Positions 23,108 to 31,970 of a stretch of 64,000 nucleotides of DNA are shown piece by piece. The stretch lies in contig NZ_VCNC01000002.1 of assembly GCF_006210265.1 (NCBI RefSeq), positions 620,001 to 684,000 on the forward strand, read 5' to 3'. Origin of the DNA: Desulfovibrio sp. UCD-KL4C. GTDB taxonomy: Bacteria > Desulfobacterota > Desulfovibrionia > Desulfovibrionales > Desulfovibrionaceae. Numbering within the stretch: the stretch's first letter is position 1; every line of letters begins with the position of its first letter. Position numbers and translations under genes: made by a program. The notes beneath the pieces are model-generated. The model ran no database searches and was not told where the DNA came from. It was given only the letters and a program-made list of their open reading frames with translations.

Positions 23108-25597
23108 ATGATCGGAATAGTAATAGTTTCTCACAGTCAGAAATTGGCTGAAGGCGTGCTGGAGCTGGCCTCGCAGATGGTTCAAGGGTCTGTGGTTATT
23201 AAGGCCACAGGCGGCATTGATGACCCTGACAATCCAATTGGCACTGACCCTATGAGAGTCATGGAAGCCATTGAATCTGTAGCTGCGTCTGCGGAAGATG
23301 GAGTTCTGGTTCTTATGGATCTTGGAAGCGCGCTTATGAGTGCGGAAACTGCGCTGGATTTTTTACCCGACGAGGTAAGAGAAAAAGTTCTGCTCTGCTC
23401 TGCTCCAATTGTGGAAGGAACTATGGCTGCGGCCGTTCAAGCTTCTGTCGGAGCATCTTTACAGGAAGCAAGCGCAGAAGCTGCCACAGCTTTAGGCGTA
23501 AAAATTCAGCAATTAGCTCCGATCACAGGAGATACTCTCACAACTCCTGATTGCAAACAGGCAAACAAACCTTCTGAAAATGAGCTAAGCACTGAACTGG
23601 TTATCATTAATAAATTAGGACTACATGCTCGCCCAGCTGCCAATCTGGTTTCAACTGCCGGTAAATTTAAATCAAGCATTAAGATTAGCAAAGGCGACAA
23701 GACAGCCTCTGCAAAAAGTATCAACCAAGTGGCCCTACTCTCAGTCAAAAATAGTGACACAATAACTATCACAGCTTCCGGACCGGATGCGCAAGAAGCT
23801 CTTGAAGCTCTTATTAAAATACATGCAGATAATTTCGGTGAAAGAGATGAAGATGTCACCGAAATTATCAAAGAAACCACCCCCCTCAGTCAGCCCACAG
23901 ACGGAACCATATGCGGAGCACCCGCTTCCGCTGGATATGCTGTCGGCCTTGCTTATGTGCATCAGGCCAGTCTGCCGGAGATAACTCGCACAACTGTTTC
24001 TGACAGTGCGACAGAAATTAAAAGACTTGATCAAGCTATTTCTGCAGCTCTTACGGACTTGAAACAATTACAGCTCGAAACCGAAAAAACAGCTGGGAAA
24101 TCCAGTGCGGCTATTTTCGAAGTGCATGCACTTATTCTTAGCGATCAAGATATGCGCGACAAAGCTGCATCTGCAATTTCAGAGCAAAATATTAATGCCG
24201 ACTTTGCATGGTTTGAAGTCATGAACGGCATGGCTACAGATTTTAACAGTCTGGATGATACTTATATGCAGGCCCGCGCGGCAGACGTTATAGACTGCGG
24301 CGGAAGAGTTTTGCGCATTCTGACCGGAGTAAAAGAGCAGGCTATTAACCTTAAAGAAGAATCCATTATAGTGGCTCATGACCTTTCACCTTCTGATGTT
24401 GCAGGTCTTGATCTTAAAAAAGTTTTAGGGGTGATCACTGAAATCGGCGGTACTACCTCTCATGCGGCTATTTTATCCCGCTCCATGGGAATTCCTGCTG
24501 TAATCGGTACAGGAGAATCCATTCAGCAGATTACAAATGGCAAAACAATCGTTTTAGACGGTTTTGATGGCAAAGTCTGGATTAATCCAGACCAGTCTAT
24601 TAAAGATGAAACGGCTAAGAAAAGAACTGCATGGCTCGCGGAATGTGAAGAAGCCAAGACCAAAGGGGCTGCTCCGGCCAAAACTCTTGATGGAACAGAG
24701 ATACTGGTTATGGGAAACATTGGAATCCCTTCAGACGCTCCTCGTGTTCTGGAATACGGAGCTGAAGGCGTAGGTCTTTTTAGAACCGAATTTTTATTTC
24801 AAGACAGAAATGCTGCTCCTGACGAAGAAGAACAACTTGCCGCATATGTTGAAGCTGCCAAAGCCATGCAGGGCCGTCCGGTTATCATCCGCACACTGGA
24901 TATAGGCGGGGACAAACCTGTTAAATATATAAATACGCCAAAAGAAGATAACCCGTTCCTCGGTGAACGCGGCGTGCGTTTTTGCATGGCACGTCCTGAA
25001 CTGTTCCGTACCCAGCTACGCGCCCTTCTTAGAGCTGCAACCGCTGAAAACATCTGGATTATGTATCCTATGATTTCAGATGTGGATGAACTTAAATCTG
25101 TTCTGGATTTTCAAGCAAAAGTCCGTGATGAACTTATCAGCGAAGGATTAACTATTACTGATAAGGTTAAGACAGGAATCATGATTGAAGTTCCATCTGC
25201 CGTTGCAATGGCTGACAAGTTGGCTGCTATTTGCGACTTTTTCAGCATCGGAACAAATGATCTGACTCAGTATGTTATGGCTGCGGATCGCGGTAACGGT
25301 TCAGTTTCAAAACTTTGTGACAATCTTAATCCGGCCGTGCTTCGTATGGTAGCAATGACCTGCAACGCAGCTAAAGCCGCCGGAATTGAAGTTGGCATGT
25401 GCGGAGAACTGGCAGGAAACAGCAAGGCTGCACCTCTTCTTCTGGGCCTCGGCCTTGATGAACTTAGCATGAACGGACCAGCTATTCCCAGTGTTAAAGA
25501 AGCTATCCGCAACGTTCACATGAATGATTGCCGTGCTCTGGCAGAAAAAGCTCTTACAGCTAAATCAAGCGATGAAGTGAAAGCTCTCTTAGTATAG
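23108..25597 (+). CDS. dhaM: DhaM-HPr-EI fusion phosphotransferase
   Basis: 829 residues from the ATG at 23108 (GGAG 10 nt upstream; the TTG at 23099 is too close). Three modules in order: DhaM (1-130; phospho-His in IVIVSHSQ), HPr (about 160-250; NKLGLHARPAANLV) and Enzyme I (about 262-829; phospho-His in GGTTSHAAILSRSMGIPAV, PEP-site GTNDLTQYVMAADRGN, Cys in GMCGELAG). One chain could therefore take phosphate from PEP and pass it through EI, HPr and DhaM to DhaL-bound ADP, with no outside PTS parts. E. coli DhaM has only a partial EI-like end, so this is a fuller fusion. Confidence 0.93.
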   Translation: MIGIVIVSHSQKLAEGVLELASQMVQGSVVIKATGGIDDPDNPIGTDPMRVMEAIESVAASAEDGVLVLMDLGSALMSAETALDFLPDEVREKVLLCSAPIVEGTMAAAVQASVGASLQEASAEAATALGVKIQQLAPITGDTLTTPDCKQANKPSENELSTELVIINKLGLHARPAANLVSTAGKFKSSIKISKGDKTASAKSINQVALLSVKNSDTITITASGPDAQEALEALIKIHADNFGERDEDVTEIIKETTPLSQPTDGTICGAPASAGYAVGLAYVHQASLPEITRTTVSDSATEIKRLDQAISAALTDLKQLQLETEKTAGKSSAAIFEVHALILSDQDMRDKAASAISEQNINADFAWFEVMNGMATDFNSLDDTYMQARAADVIDCGGRVLRILTGVKEQAINLKEESIIVAHDLSPSDVAGLDLKKVLGVITEIGGTTSHAAILSRSMGIPAVIGTGESIQQITNGKTIVLDGFDGKVWINPDQSIKDETAKKRTAWLAECEEAKTKGAAPAKTLDGTEILVMGNIGIPSDAPRVLEYGAEGVGLFRTEFLFQDRNAAPDEEEQLAAYVEAAKAMQGRPVIIRTLDIGGDKPVKYINTPKEDNPFLGERGVRFCMARPELFRTQLRALLRAATAENIWIMYPMISDVDELKSVLDFQAKVRDELISEGLTITDKVKTGIMIEVPSAVAMADKLAAICDFFSIGTNDLTQYVMAADRGNGSVSKLCDNLNPAVLRMVAMTCNAAKAAGIEVGMCGELAGNSKAAPLLLGLGLDELSMNGPAIPSVKEAIRNVHMNDCRALAEKALTAKSSDEVKALLV

Positions 25598-25614
25598 CCG
25601 AGAATTTTACGTGC

Positions 25615-26235
25615 TCAAATACTCATAGCTTTATGGGCAAGACTGAAGGCGATAACCCACATGGTTCCCCCCACAAAACTATCCAGCACTCGCCATGTAA
25701 CCGGCTTTCTGAATAGGGGCGCCAATGCGCGCCCACCAAAACCTAAAGTGTAAAACCATATAAATGATGCGGTAATGGCTCCAAACCCAAAAAAATAACG
25801 CCCATCACCTGAATACTGCCCGCTCATAGAGCCAAGCATTACGACTGTATCCAAGTACACATGCGGATTAAGCAAAGTAATAGCAAGAGTCAGCAAAAGA
25901 ATTGAACGAAGCCCTGAAACAGTTCCTTCTTCAGTTTCAAGCTTACCACCCTTTATTGCTGACCTGAAAGAACCAATCCCATACCAAGCAAGAAATACAG
26001 CGCCCCCCCAAGCGGCAGGTTTCAGCAACATTGGATTTGATGCCACAAGATCCCCTACGCCAAGCACACCAATCGTAATAAGCACAGCATCACATAACGC
26101 ACACACCAAGCATATTTTCAAGTGATGATTCTTCTTAATACTCTGCGTCAACACAAAAGCATTCTGCGAACCTATCGCAACAATCAGCCCTGCTCCGGTC
26201 CCAAATCCCTGCATATATGGTAATATCATAGACAT
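25615..26235 (-). CDS. LysE/ArgO-family amino acid exporter
   Basis: 206 residues from the ATG at 26235, after GGAG. Six membrane segments are apparent. The N-terminus GFGTGAGLIVAIGSQNAFVLTQSI and the middle NPHVYLDTVVMLGS are hallmarks of LysE/ArgO. It should export basic amino acids such as Lys or Arg across the inner membrane. The divergent LysR gene at 26339 is the expected ArgP/LysG-type regulator. It converges on dhaM with only 17 bp between them. Confidence 0.9.
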   Translation of the reverse strand: MSMILPYMQGFGTGAGLIVAIGSQNAFVLTQSIKKNHHLKICLVCALCDAVLITIGVLGVGDLVASNPMLLKPAAWGGAVFLAWYGIGSFRSAIKGGKLETEEGTVSGLRSILLLTLAITLLNPHVYLDTVVMLGSMSGQYSGDGRYFFGFGAITASFIWFYTLGFGGRALAPLFRKPVTWRVLDSFVGGTMWVIAFSLAHKAMSI

Positions 26236-26338
26236 ATAGTAATCTCCTTTGTTCACGTTAAGGAGACATTAAGCATCTGATCTAAATTAGTAAAATTAAA
26301 TATTTTCATTTATTATTAATTTTGCTTATATTTAGTAC

Positions 26339-27217
26339 ATGCTAGATTACAAATTTTTAGAAGCACTCACCGCGGTAATAGAGGAAGGCGGATTTGATAA
26401 AGCGTCTGCCAAGCTTAACCTGACTCAATCTGCTGTATCCCAACGCATAAGAACTCTTGAGGAACAGATAGGTCAAATACTGATAGTGCGCTCCGTACCG
26501 CCAGAACCTACGCAGGCAGGACGCAAACTTATAAAACATCTGCGGCAAGTACGACTTATGGAAGATAATCTGGCGGAAGAAGCAGGACTTAAAGATCCAG
26601 ACGACTTTATCAGCATACCGCTTGGGGTGAACGCTGATACTCTGGCAACTTGGCTTTTTGATGCACTCAGTGAGTTTCTAACGGAAAATAGCGTTCTGCT
26701 TGATCTTTATGTTGATGATGAAAACCAAACACATGAACTTCTTAAACGAGGTGAAGTTGTAGGATGTATTGGAACAGGAACCAAGACAGTAAAAAGCTGT
26801 AAAAAAGAATACCTCGCAACCATAGAATATTTATGCGTTTGTACTCCGAGATTTCGGGACAAGTGGTTTAAAAACGGCTTTACGATGGAGACCGCTTCAA
26901 AAGCCCCCGCCGCTATATTCAATCGCAAAGATGTGGCCCATGAAAGAATGCTGAATATTGTTTTTCCTAAAAAAACAATTACACATCCAATTTTTTACGT
27001 TCCTTCGTCAGAACCATTTGTAGAAGTTATCCGCCGTGAGTTTGCCTATGGAATGGTTGCAGAGTCTCAAATTGCCGAAGATCTTAAGTCCGGCAAACTT
27101 ATTGATCTGCTTCCAGAGGTGCGGGTATCGGTTCCGATGTATTGGCAATCATGGAGTGTGGATACTCCATTGCTAAGCAAACTTAGTAAGGCTTTGGTTG
27201 GGTATTTTAAAAAATAA
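26339..27217 (+). CDS. LysR-family regulator, ArgP/LysG-like
   Basis: 292 residues. N-terminal winged helix (FLEALTAVIEEGGFDKASAKLNLTQSAVSQRIRTLEEQIG), then a ligand-binding domain. It is closest in layout to ArgP/LysG, which switch on a divergent exporter when cytosolic Lys or Arg is high. The divergent pairing with the exporter over a 103-bp spacer (26236-26338) supports this; the operator should lie there. Confidence 0.88.
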   Translation: MLDYKFLEALTAVIEEGGFDKASAKLNLTQSAVSQRIRTLEEQIGQILIVRSVPPEPTQAGRKLIKHLRQVRLMEDNLAEEAGLKDPDDFISIPLGVNADTLATWLFDALSEFLTENSVLLDLYVDDENQTHELLKRGEVVGCIGTGTKTVKSCKKEYLATIEYLCVCTPRFRDKWFKNGFTMETASKAPAAIFNRKDVAHERMLNIVFPKKTITHPIFYVPSSEPFVEVIRREFAYGMVAESQIAEDLKSGKLIDLLPEVRVSVPMYWQSWSVDTPLLSKLSKALVGYFKK

Positions 27218-27297
27218 TTTACCTGTTAAATGATGATATTAACTTATTTATCACTTTCTATCCCCATACGCACAACTTTTAACACACAAAGGATCTC

Positions 27298-27591
27298 ATG
27301 AAAAACGCAAAGGATTGTACCAACATGACTGAAATCAGAGCCGAAATAGACAATATCGATACTCAGATCGTTAAATTAATTGCTGCACGATCTAAATATG
27401 TACATGAAGCCGCAAAATTCAAAACCGATGAAAAATCTGTCAAAGATTCAAAACGTGTACAACAGGTTATTGAGTCAAAAATAAAATTAGCTGTTAAACA
27501 CGGAGCACCATCGGCACTAGTTGAAAAATTGTATAAAATAATGATCAATTTTTTCATCAATGAAGAAATGAAAGAATGGCAATCTAAATAA
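27298..27591 (+). CDS. Chorismate mutase, AroQ type
   Basis: 97 residues, an all-helical AroQ-fold: EIRAEIDNIDTQIVKLIAARSKYVHEAAKFK carries the Arg and Lys of the active site, and the C-terminal helix has LVEKLYKIMINFFINEEM. It converts chorismate to prephenate. The short form and its C-terminus also resemble PchB-type isochorismate-pyruvate lyases, so the exact reaction is open. AAAGGATCTC precedes the ATG. It stands alone, about 80 bp after the LysR gene. Confidence 0.82.
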   Translation: MKNAKDCTNMTEIRAEIDNIDTQIVKLIAARSKYVHEAAKFKTDEKSVKDSKRVQQVIESKIKLAVKHGAPSALVEKLYKIMINFFINEEMKEWQSK

Positions 27592-27841
27592 CTTAATTCT
27601 TATTTTGCAAGAAATAATAAGTATTATCTGCAATATTTAAAAATTTAACACAAAATTGAAGCATATCTAAAATAAATTATTATCTTTATTTTGACACCTT
27701 TTTAAAATTCGTATACACCTAGTTTCAACTTGAAATAAAAATTTCAGTTTTCACTTAAAAACAGTCAGTTATAGTAATTTATATATTTCTAAAAAGGGTC
27801 CCACCTTTTGTGAAAAACGAAGAAACTAGTTCTACCTCCCC

Positions 27842-27945
27842 CAGCAATGTACATTATTGCTGCAGACTTGTTCTCTTCCTCCCCTGTAAAGAGAATCTGG
27901 AGGCGCACCCCGCTGATAAGCGTCTCCAATTTCTCTTTGCCTCCA
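27842..27945 (+). ncRNA. Candidate structured RNA or leader
   Basis: Within a 564-bp gene-free stretch (27592-28155), three hairpins follow one another: CAGCAAT/ATTGCTG (27842-27862), TTCTCTT/AAGAGAA (27871-27895) and GGAGGCG/CGTCTCC (27899-27927, one G-U). A downstream GCCTCCA (27939-27945) can pair instead with TGGAGGC (27898-27904), and a second TTCTCTTT (27931-27938) competes for AAAGAGAA. The competing pairings suggest a switch or a small RNA. It matches no RNA class I know. The rest of the stretch is AT-rich, with no gene. Confidence 0.4.
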
Positions 27946-28155
27946 ATTTCGATCCAAGACAAATTTCACCGCGAAATTAAAATTTATTCCTCTTGTAAAG
28001 CAACCCTATTTTAAATAGTGTTCTTTCCTGTTGGCTATATGGTAAACGCGAAGCAAATCGCACTTATTTTACCTCCTCAGTTCCAATGAATATTTACACA
28101 TCACATAAATTTTAAAAATACAAAGCTAACACTTAGTTAGCAACAAGGTTTTATC

Positions 28156-28593
28156 ATGGCAAAAGATTACCAACCAAGAATGCACTCGGCTGAACATATG
28201 CTAAACGCAGCAATGGATCGTAAATTTAAATGTGGTCGCTGTTTTAGCGCGCACATCAATAAGAAGAAATCTAAATGCGACTACAAGTACAAACGCGGCA
28301 TGACAGACGAAGAAGCAGCTGAAATAGAAATGACTGTAAATGCTGCAATTTCCGCAAACCTCCCTGTTACTGACGACCTGATGTTAGTAGAAGAAGCAGA
28401 AGAGTTATTCAATTTAGAACGACTTCCTGAAGATGCAGAGACTGTTAAAATTATTAAAATTGGTGATTTCGACACCTGTCCTTGCATCGGAGAACATGTT
28501 GATAACACCAGCGAAATCGGTGAATTCAAGATAGCTTCTCACAGTTTTGATGACGGGGTATTACGCATCAGATATAAGTTAGGCGCAGTCTAA
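28156..28593 (+). CDS. AlaX-like stand-alone tRNA-editing protein
   Basis: 145 residues. The metal-binding motifs of the Ala/ThrRS second additional (editing) domain are visible: HSAEH near residue 11 and CPCIGEH near residue 112, followed by IGEFKIASHSFDDGVLRIRYKL. Stand-alone AlaX proteins hydrolyse Ser- or Gly-tRNA(Ala) formed by mistake. This one also has the Cys-rich insert KCGRCFSAHINKKKSKCDY. It precedes glyA, which makes and consumes exactly those two amino acids. The long leader upstream may regulate it. Confidence 0.8.
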   Translation: MAKDYQPRMHSAEHMLNAAMDRKFKCGRCFSAHINKKKSKCDYKYKRGMTDEEAAEIEMTVNAAISANLPVTDDLMLVEEAEELFNLERLPEDAETVKIIKIGDFDTCPCIGEHVDNTSEIGEFKIASHSFDDGVLRIRYKLGAV

Positions 28594-28668
28594 AAATTTG
28601 CAGGCTTAAAAATTGTTTACAGTAGCAAATTCTGTTGATAGTTTTTAGGCCTGCTGTTTAAAATATTC

Positions 28669-28743
28669 ATTCCGTGCAACTGGCGAACTTAAGTGGATAA
28701 CCACGAGGAAACACGGAATAAGCTTACTGCCGCTCGCCTGGGC
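28669..28743 (+). promoter_or_regulatory. ZTP (pfl) riboswitch upstream of glyA
   Basis: Closing stem ATTCCGTG (28669-28676) / CACGGAAT (28712-28719). The conserved AACTGGCGA core and GTGG/CCAC inner stem follow, then GCCGCTCGCCTGGGCC, whose TCGCC pairs back with GGCGA as the class pseudoknot. It senses ZTP/ZMP, a signal of 10-formyl-folate shortage, and typically raises expression of one-carbon genes such as glyA. The platform downstream has TTCCTC/GAGGAA before the ribosome site AAGGAG (28791-28796), so control of translation start is likely. Confidence 0.9.
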
Positions 28744-28802
28744 CGCGTCACACGACGTGCATCCTTTCCTCTTTACCGGAGGAACAAACAAAGGAGTTGC
28801 CC

Positions 28803-30059
28803 ATGAATTCATATCGCGACCTTATCAAAAATTCAGACCCAGACATTTTTGCTGCACTCGAAGGTGAAGAAAACAGACAACGTGCAGGCATCGAACTTAT
28901 CCCGTCCGAAAACTATACTTACCCCGAAGTACTTGGCGTTTTGGGCAGTGTTTTCACCAACAAATATTCTGAAGGTTATCCCGGCAGACGCTATTATGGC
29001 GGACAAAAATACACCGACATAATAGAAGAAATTGCCCGCGAAAGAGCCAAAGAAGTATTCAGGTGTGAACATGCAAACGTTCAGCCCCTCTCAGGTTCCC
29101 CCATGAATCAGGCTGTATACCTAGGTTTGCTAGAACCTGGTGATACTATTTTAGCAATGGACCTTTCACATGGCGGACATCTGACACATGGAGCTCCCGT
29201 TTCCTTTATGGGGAAGCTATTTAACTTCATCCGTTATAAAACTGATCCAATCGATGGCAGCATCGATTTTGATGAACTCCGCAAGACCGCGCTTGAACAT
29301 AAACCCAAGATGATTCTGTGCGGTTACACCTCGTATCCGCGTGATCTGGATTATGCTGCATTCAAAAAAATTGCAGATGAAGTTGGTGCTATAACCATGA
29401 CTGATGCCTCACACTATGGCGGCCTTGTTGCGGCTGACGTCATGCTGAATCCTTTTGATTTCGGATTCGACGTGGTAACGACAACATCTCATAAATCGCT
29501 TCGAGGACCACGAGGCGGAATGATTCTATGTAAAAAAGAATTTGCGCAAAAAATAGACAAAGCAGTCTTCCCCGGTTTGCAAGGCGGTCCGCACATGAAT
29601 ACTATTGCAGGTATCGCTATCACTTTGAAAAAAGCAGCCGAACTTGATTTCCACAAATACGGATTGCAAGTTCTAAACAATGCGAAAACTCTTGCCACAG
29701 AATTAACTAAATCAGGAGCCAGTCTAGTGACAGGCGGAACTGATAACCACATGATGGTTGTTGATACGGAGAAAAGCTTCGGTATTGACGGGAAACGGGC
29801 AGAAGAACTGCTGGATTCAGTCTCCATCACTACTAATAAACAGATTATCCCAGACGATCCTAACCCGCCTCTGAAACCTAGCGGAATCAGAATCGGAACT
29901 CCTGCAGCAACTACGCGCGGTATGAAAGAAGAAGACATGTCTCGGCTTGCCAGCTGGATAATCAATATTCTGAAAAATCCTGACAAATTAGAGCTTGCAA
30001 AAAAAACTAAGCACGAAATTGAATCTTTTTGTTTAAAATTCCCGGTTCCGGGGATTTAA
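28803..30059 (+). CDS. glyA: Serine hydroxymethyltransferase
   Basis: 418 residues from the ATG at 28803 (AAGGAG 6 nt upstream; the TTG at 28797 is too close). PLP enzyme: IELIPSENYTYPEVLGVLGS, GYPGRRYYGG, and the Schiff-base Lys in TTTSHKSLRGPRGG. It interconverts serine and glycine, loading tetrahydrofolate with the one-carbon unit. It lies under a ZTP riboswitch, and a strong terminator follows at 30077-30116. Confidence 0.97.
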   Translation: MNSYRDLIKNSDPDIFAALEGEENRQRAGIELIPSENYTYPEVLGVLGSVFTNKYSEGYPGRRYYGGQKYTDIIEEIARERAKEVFRCEHANVQPLSGSPMNQAVYLGLLEPGDTILAMDLSHGGHLTHGAPVSFMGKLFNFIRYKTDPIDGSIDFDELRKTALEHKPKMILCGYTSYPRDLDYAAFKKIADEVGAITMTDASHYGGLVAADVMLNPFDFGFDVVTTTSHKSLRGPRGGMILCKKEFAQKIDKAVFPGLQGGPHMNTIAGIAITLKKAAELDFHKYGLQVLNNAKTLATELTKSGASLVTGGTDNHMMVVDTEKSFGIDGKRAEELLDSVSITTNKQIIPDDPNPPLKPSGIRIGTPAATTRGMKEEDMSRLASWIINILKNPDKLELAKKTKHEIESFCLKFPVPGI

Positions 30060-30076
30060 TTAACTGTTTTCAATCA

Positions 30077-30116
30077 GCCCGGAACAAGATATTTTAAAAT
30101 TGTTCCGGGCTTTTTT
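30077..30116 (+). terminator. Terminator of glyA
   Basis: GCCCGGAACAA and TTGTTCCGGGC form a perfect 11-bp stem followed by TTTTTT. Confidence 0.93.
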
Positions 30117-30230
30117 ATATATTTTCAATTTTTCCCAAACAGTTTTTACTTAACAAATCAAAATATGCCGGATAGAAATTCCTGCTCTTGATTAATCAAA
30201 TTCAATGAGTAAAATTAGGATAAAATCAGC

Positions 30231-30788
30231 ATGTCTTTATATGAAATAATTATCATATCCATAGCTCTTGCAATGGATGCCTTTACAATAGCCGTTGCAT
30301 GCGGACTCTGCATGCCGGAAGTCAGTAAACGGCAGACTTTCAGGCTTGCGTTTCACTTCGGACTTTTTCAAGCACTCATGCCGCTGATAGGTTGGGCCGC
30401 CGGACTTGCTGTAAAAACATTAGTGGAGACATACGCACCTTGGATTTCATTTATTCTGCTTTCCTTTGTAGGCGGAAAAATGATTTTTGAATCTTTTCAA
30501 CATGACGACTCATGCGATGTTAAAAAAGATCCAACCAAAGGATTCTCATTAATTTTGCTGTCTGTTGCAACAAGCCTTGACGCTCTTGCGGTTGGCCTCT
30601 CATTTGCCATCATGAACTATCCCATTGTAATGCCGTCAGTTTTAATTGGTATTACAGCATTGACATTAACAGCAATAGGGATCCAGCTAGGTAAAAAATT
30701 CTCCAAGGCTTCTCGTTACAGCCATGCAGCGGAGCTTTTAGGCGGTATTGTCCTGATCCTCATCGGACTTAAATTGCTATTTCTGTAA
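30231..30788 (+). CDS. mntP: Manganese efflux pump MntP
   Basis: 185 residues and six predicted membrane helices. The duplicated MntP/DUF204 motifs are visible: ALAMDAFTIAVACG at the N-terminus and SVATSLDALAVGLSFA in the second half, with the Asp residues thought to carry Mn2+. It exports Mn2+ from the cytosol. No yybP-ykoY manganese riboswitch was recognised upstream. It is monocistronic. Confidence 0.92.
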   Translation: MSLYEIIIISIALAMDAFTIAVACGLCMPEVSKRQTFRLAFHFGLFQALMPLIGWAAGLAVKTLVETYAPWISFILLSFVGGKMIFESFQHDDSCDVKKDPTKGFSLILLSVATSLDALAVGLSFAIMNYPIVMPSVLIGITALTLTAIGIQLGKKFSKASRYSHAAELLGGIVLILIGLKLLFL

Positions 30789-30942
30789 AATAGTACATGA
30801 CAAATAATTAAAAATTATTCATTTCTACTTTTGACAGCGAACAATCCTAGGTATACTCTTTTCGTATAGATTCGTTTATTATCCTAACAAACACTTAAAG
30901 TCAGGTTTGCATTGGCAAACCAAGGATGGATATTTTTACCAA

Positions 30943-31905
30943 ATGCCCTTATTGCAGCCCCCTCCCTATAGGCCTAAATTTCCTCTTCAGTCAGGTCACC
31001 TTCAAACTATTTTTCCACGACTTTTCAGAAAAGTCAGCTTGCCACCAGTTATAAGAAGAAGAATTGACACTCCAGACGGAGATTTTTTAGACATAGACTG
31101 GCATTTAGCCGGCAGCACAAGACTGGCTGTTATTGCGCATGGTCTTGAAGGCGACTCACGCAAACATTATGTGCTTGGAATGGCTAGGGCCATGGTCTTA
31201 TCCGGTTGGGATTGCATTACCTACAATTTTCGCGGTTGCGGTTACGAAATGAACAGAAGACCGCAAATGTACCACAGCGGTGACACCGGAGATATTCATA
31301 CTGTTCTTGAATACGGTCTTAATCACGGAATATATGATGACGCGGCTTTGATCGGCTTTAGTATGGGCGGAAACCAAGTATTAAAATACTTAGGAGAACA
31401 TCCTGAGAATGTTCCCGAAAATGTTATCAGGGCAATCGGCATATCTGTTCCCTGTGACCTGTTTTCAGCGGCCAGACAACTCTGTAAAAAATCAAACTTT
31501 ATTTACAGCCAATACTTTTTGCGATCACTCAAAAGAAAGGTCATCAGCAAACACAGACAATTTCCAGATCTCTTCCCGCTTGACGCATTACCATTCGTTA
31601 AAAATCTTATCGATTTCGACAACTACTATACAGCTCCACTTAATGGCTTTAAAGATGCTTCAGACTACTACACTAAGTCGTCATGCAAACAATTTTTAAG
31701 CAGGATTAAAATCCCTACTCTGATTTTAAATGCACAAGACGACCCTTTTCTCTCTCCTGAATGTTATCCCATTTCAGAAGCTAAAAATAATAATTATTTA
31801 TCGCTCCAAATCCCTCAATATGGAGGGCATGTAGGCTTTACTGATCTGCCTCAAGAAAAACAGCTATGGTCTGAAAGTCGCGCTGTAAGATTTTTAAACA
31901 CATAA
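30943..31905 (+). CDS. Alpha/beta hydrolase, YheT family
   Basis: 320 residues from the ATG at 30943 (AAGGA lies upstream; a TTG at 30907 is less likely). Hallmarks: SGHLQTIFPRLF at the N-terminus, VIAHGLEGDSRKHY as the oxyanion region, and GFSMGGNQVLKYLGE with the nucleophile Ser. The expected catalytic His is near GGHVGF. Physiological substrates of this family (COG0429) are poorly known; esterase activity is likely. Monocistronic, ending at a terminator shared with the HPt gene. Confidence 0.85.
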   Translation: MPLLQPPPYRPKFPLQSGHLQTIFPRLFRKVSLPPVIRRRIDTPDGDFLDIDWHLAGSTRLAVIAHGLEGDSRKHYVLGMARAMVLSGWDCITYNFRGCGYEMNRRPQMYHSGDTGDIHTVLEYGLNHGIYDDAALIGFSMGGNQVLKYLGEHPENVPENVIRAIGISVPCDLFSAARQLCKKSNFIYSQYFLRSLKRKVISKHRQFPDLFPLDALPFVKNLIDFDNYYTAPLNGFKDASDYYTKSSCKQFLSRIKIPTLILNAQDDPFLSPECYPISEAKNNNYLSLQIPQYGGHVGFTDLPQEKQLWSESRAVRFLNT

Positions 31906-31906
31906 T

Positions 31907-31946
31907 AAATAAAGTCCCTGCGGATATTTCTGCAGGGACTTTATTT
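31907..31946. terminator. Bidirectional terminator
   Basis: AAATAAAGTCCCTGC and GCAGGGACTTTATTT form a perfect 15-bp stem with a 10-nt loop. It serves the convergent YheT-like and HPt genes. Confidence 0.92.
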
Positions 31947-31970
31947 TAAGTACTAAACTTAAAACTTATC

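Noticed and set aside
27592-28155. T-box, 6S RNA, SRP RNA or glycine riboswitch
   Set aside because: No T-box TGGNACCGCG, no SRP GGAAGG tetraloop region, no glycine-switch core and no long single 6S-like rod could be found.
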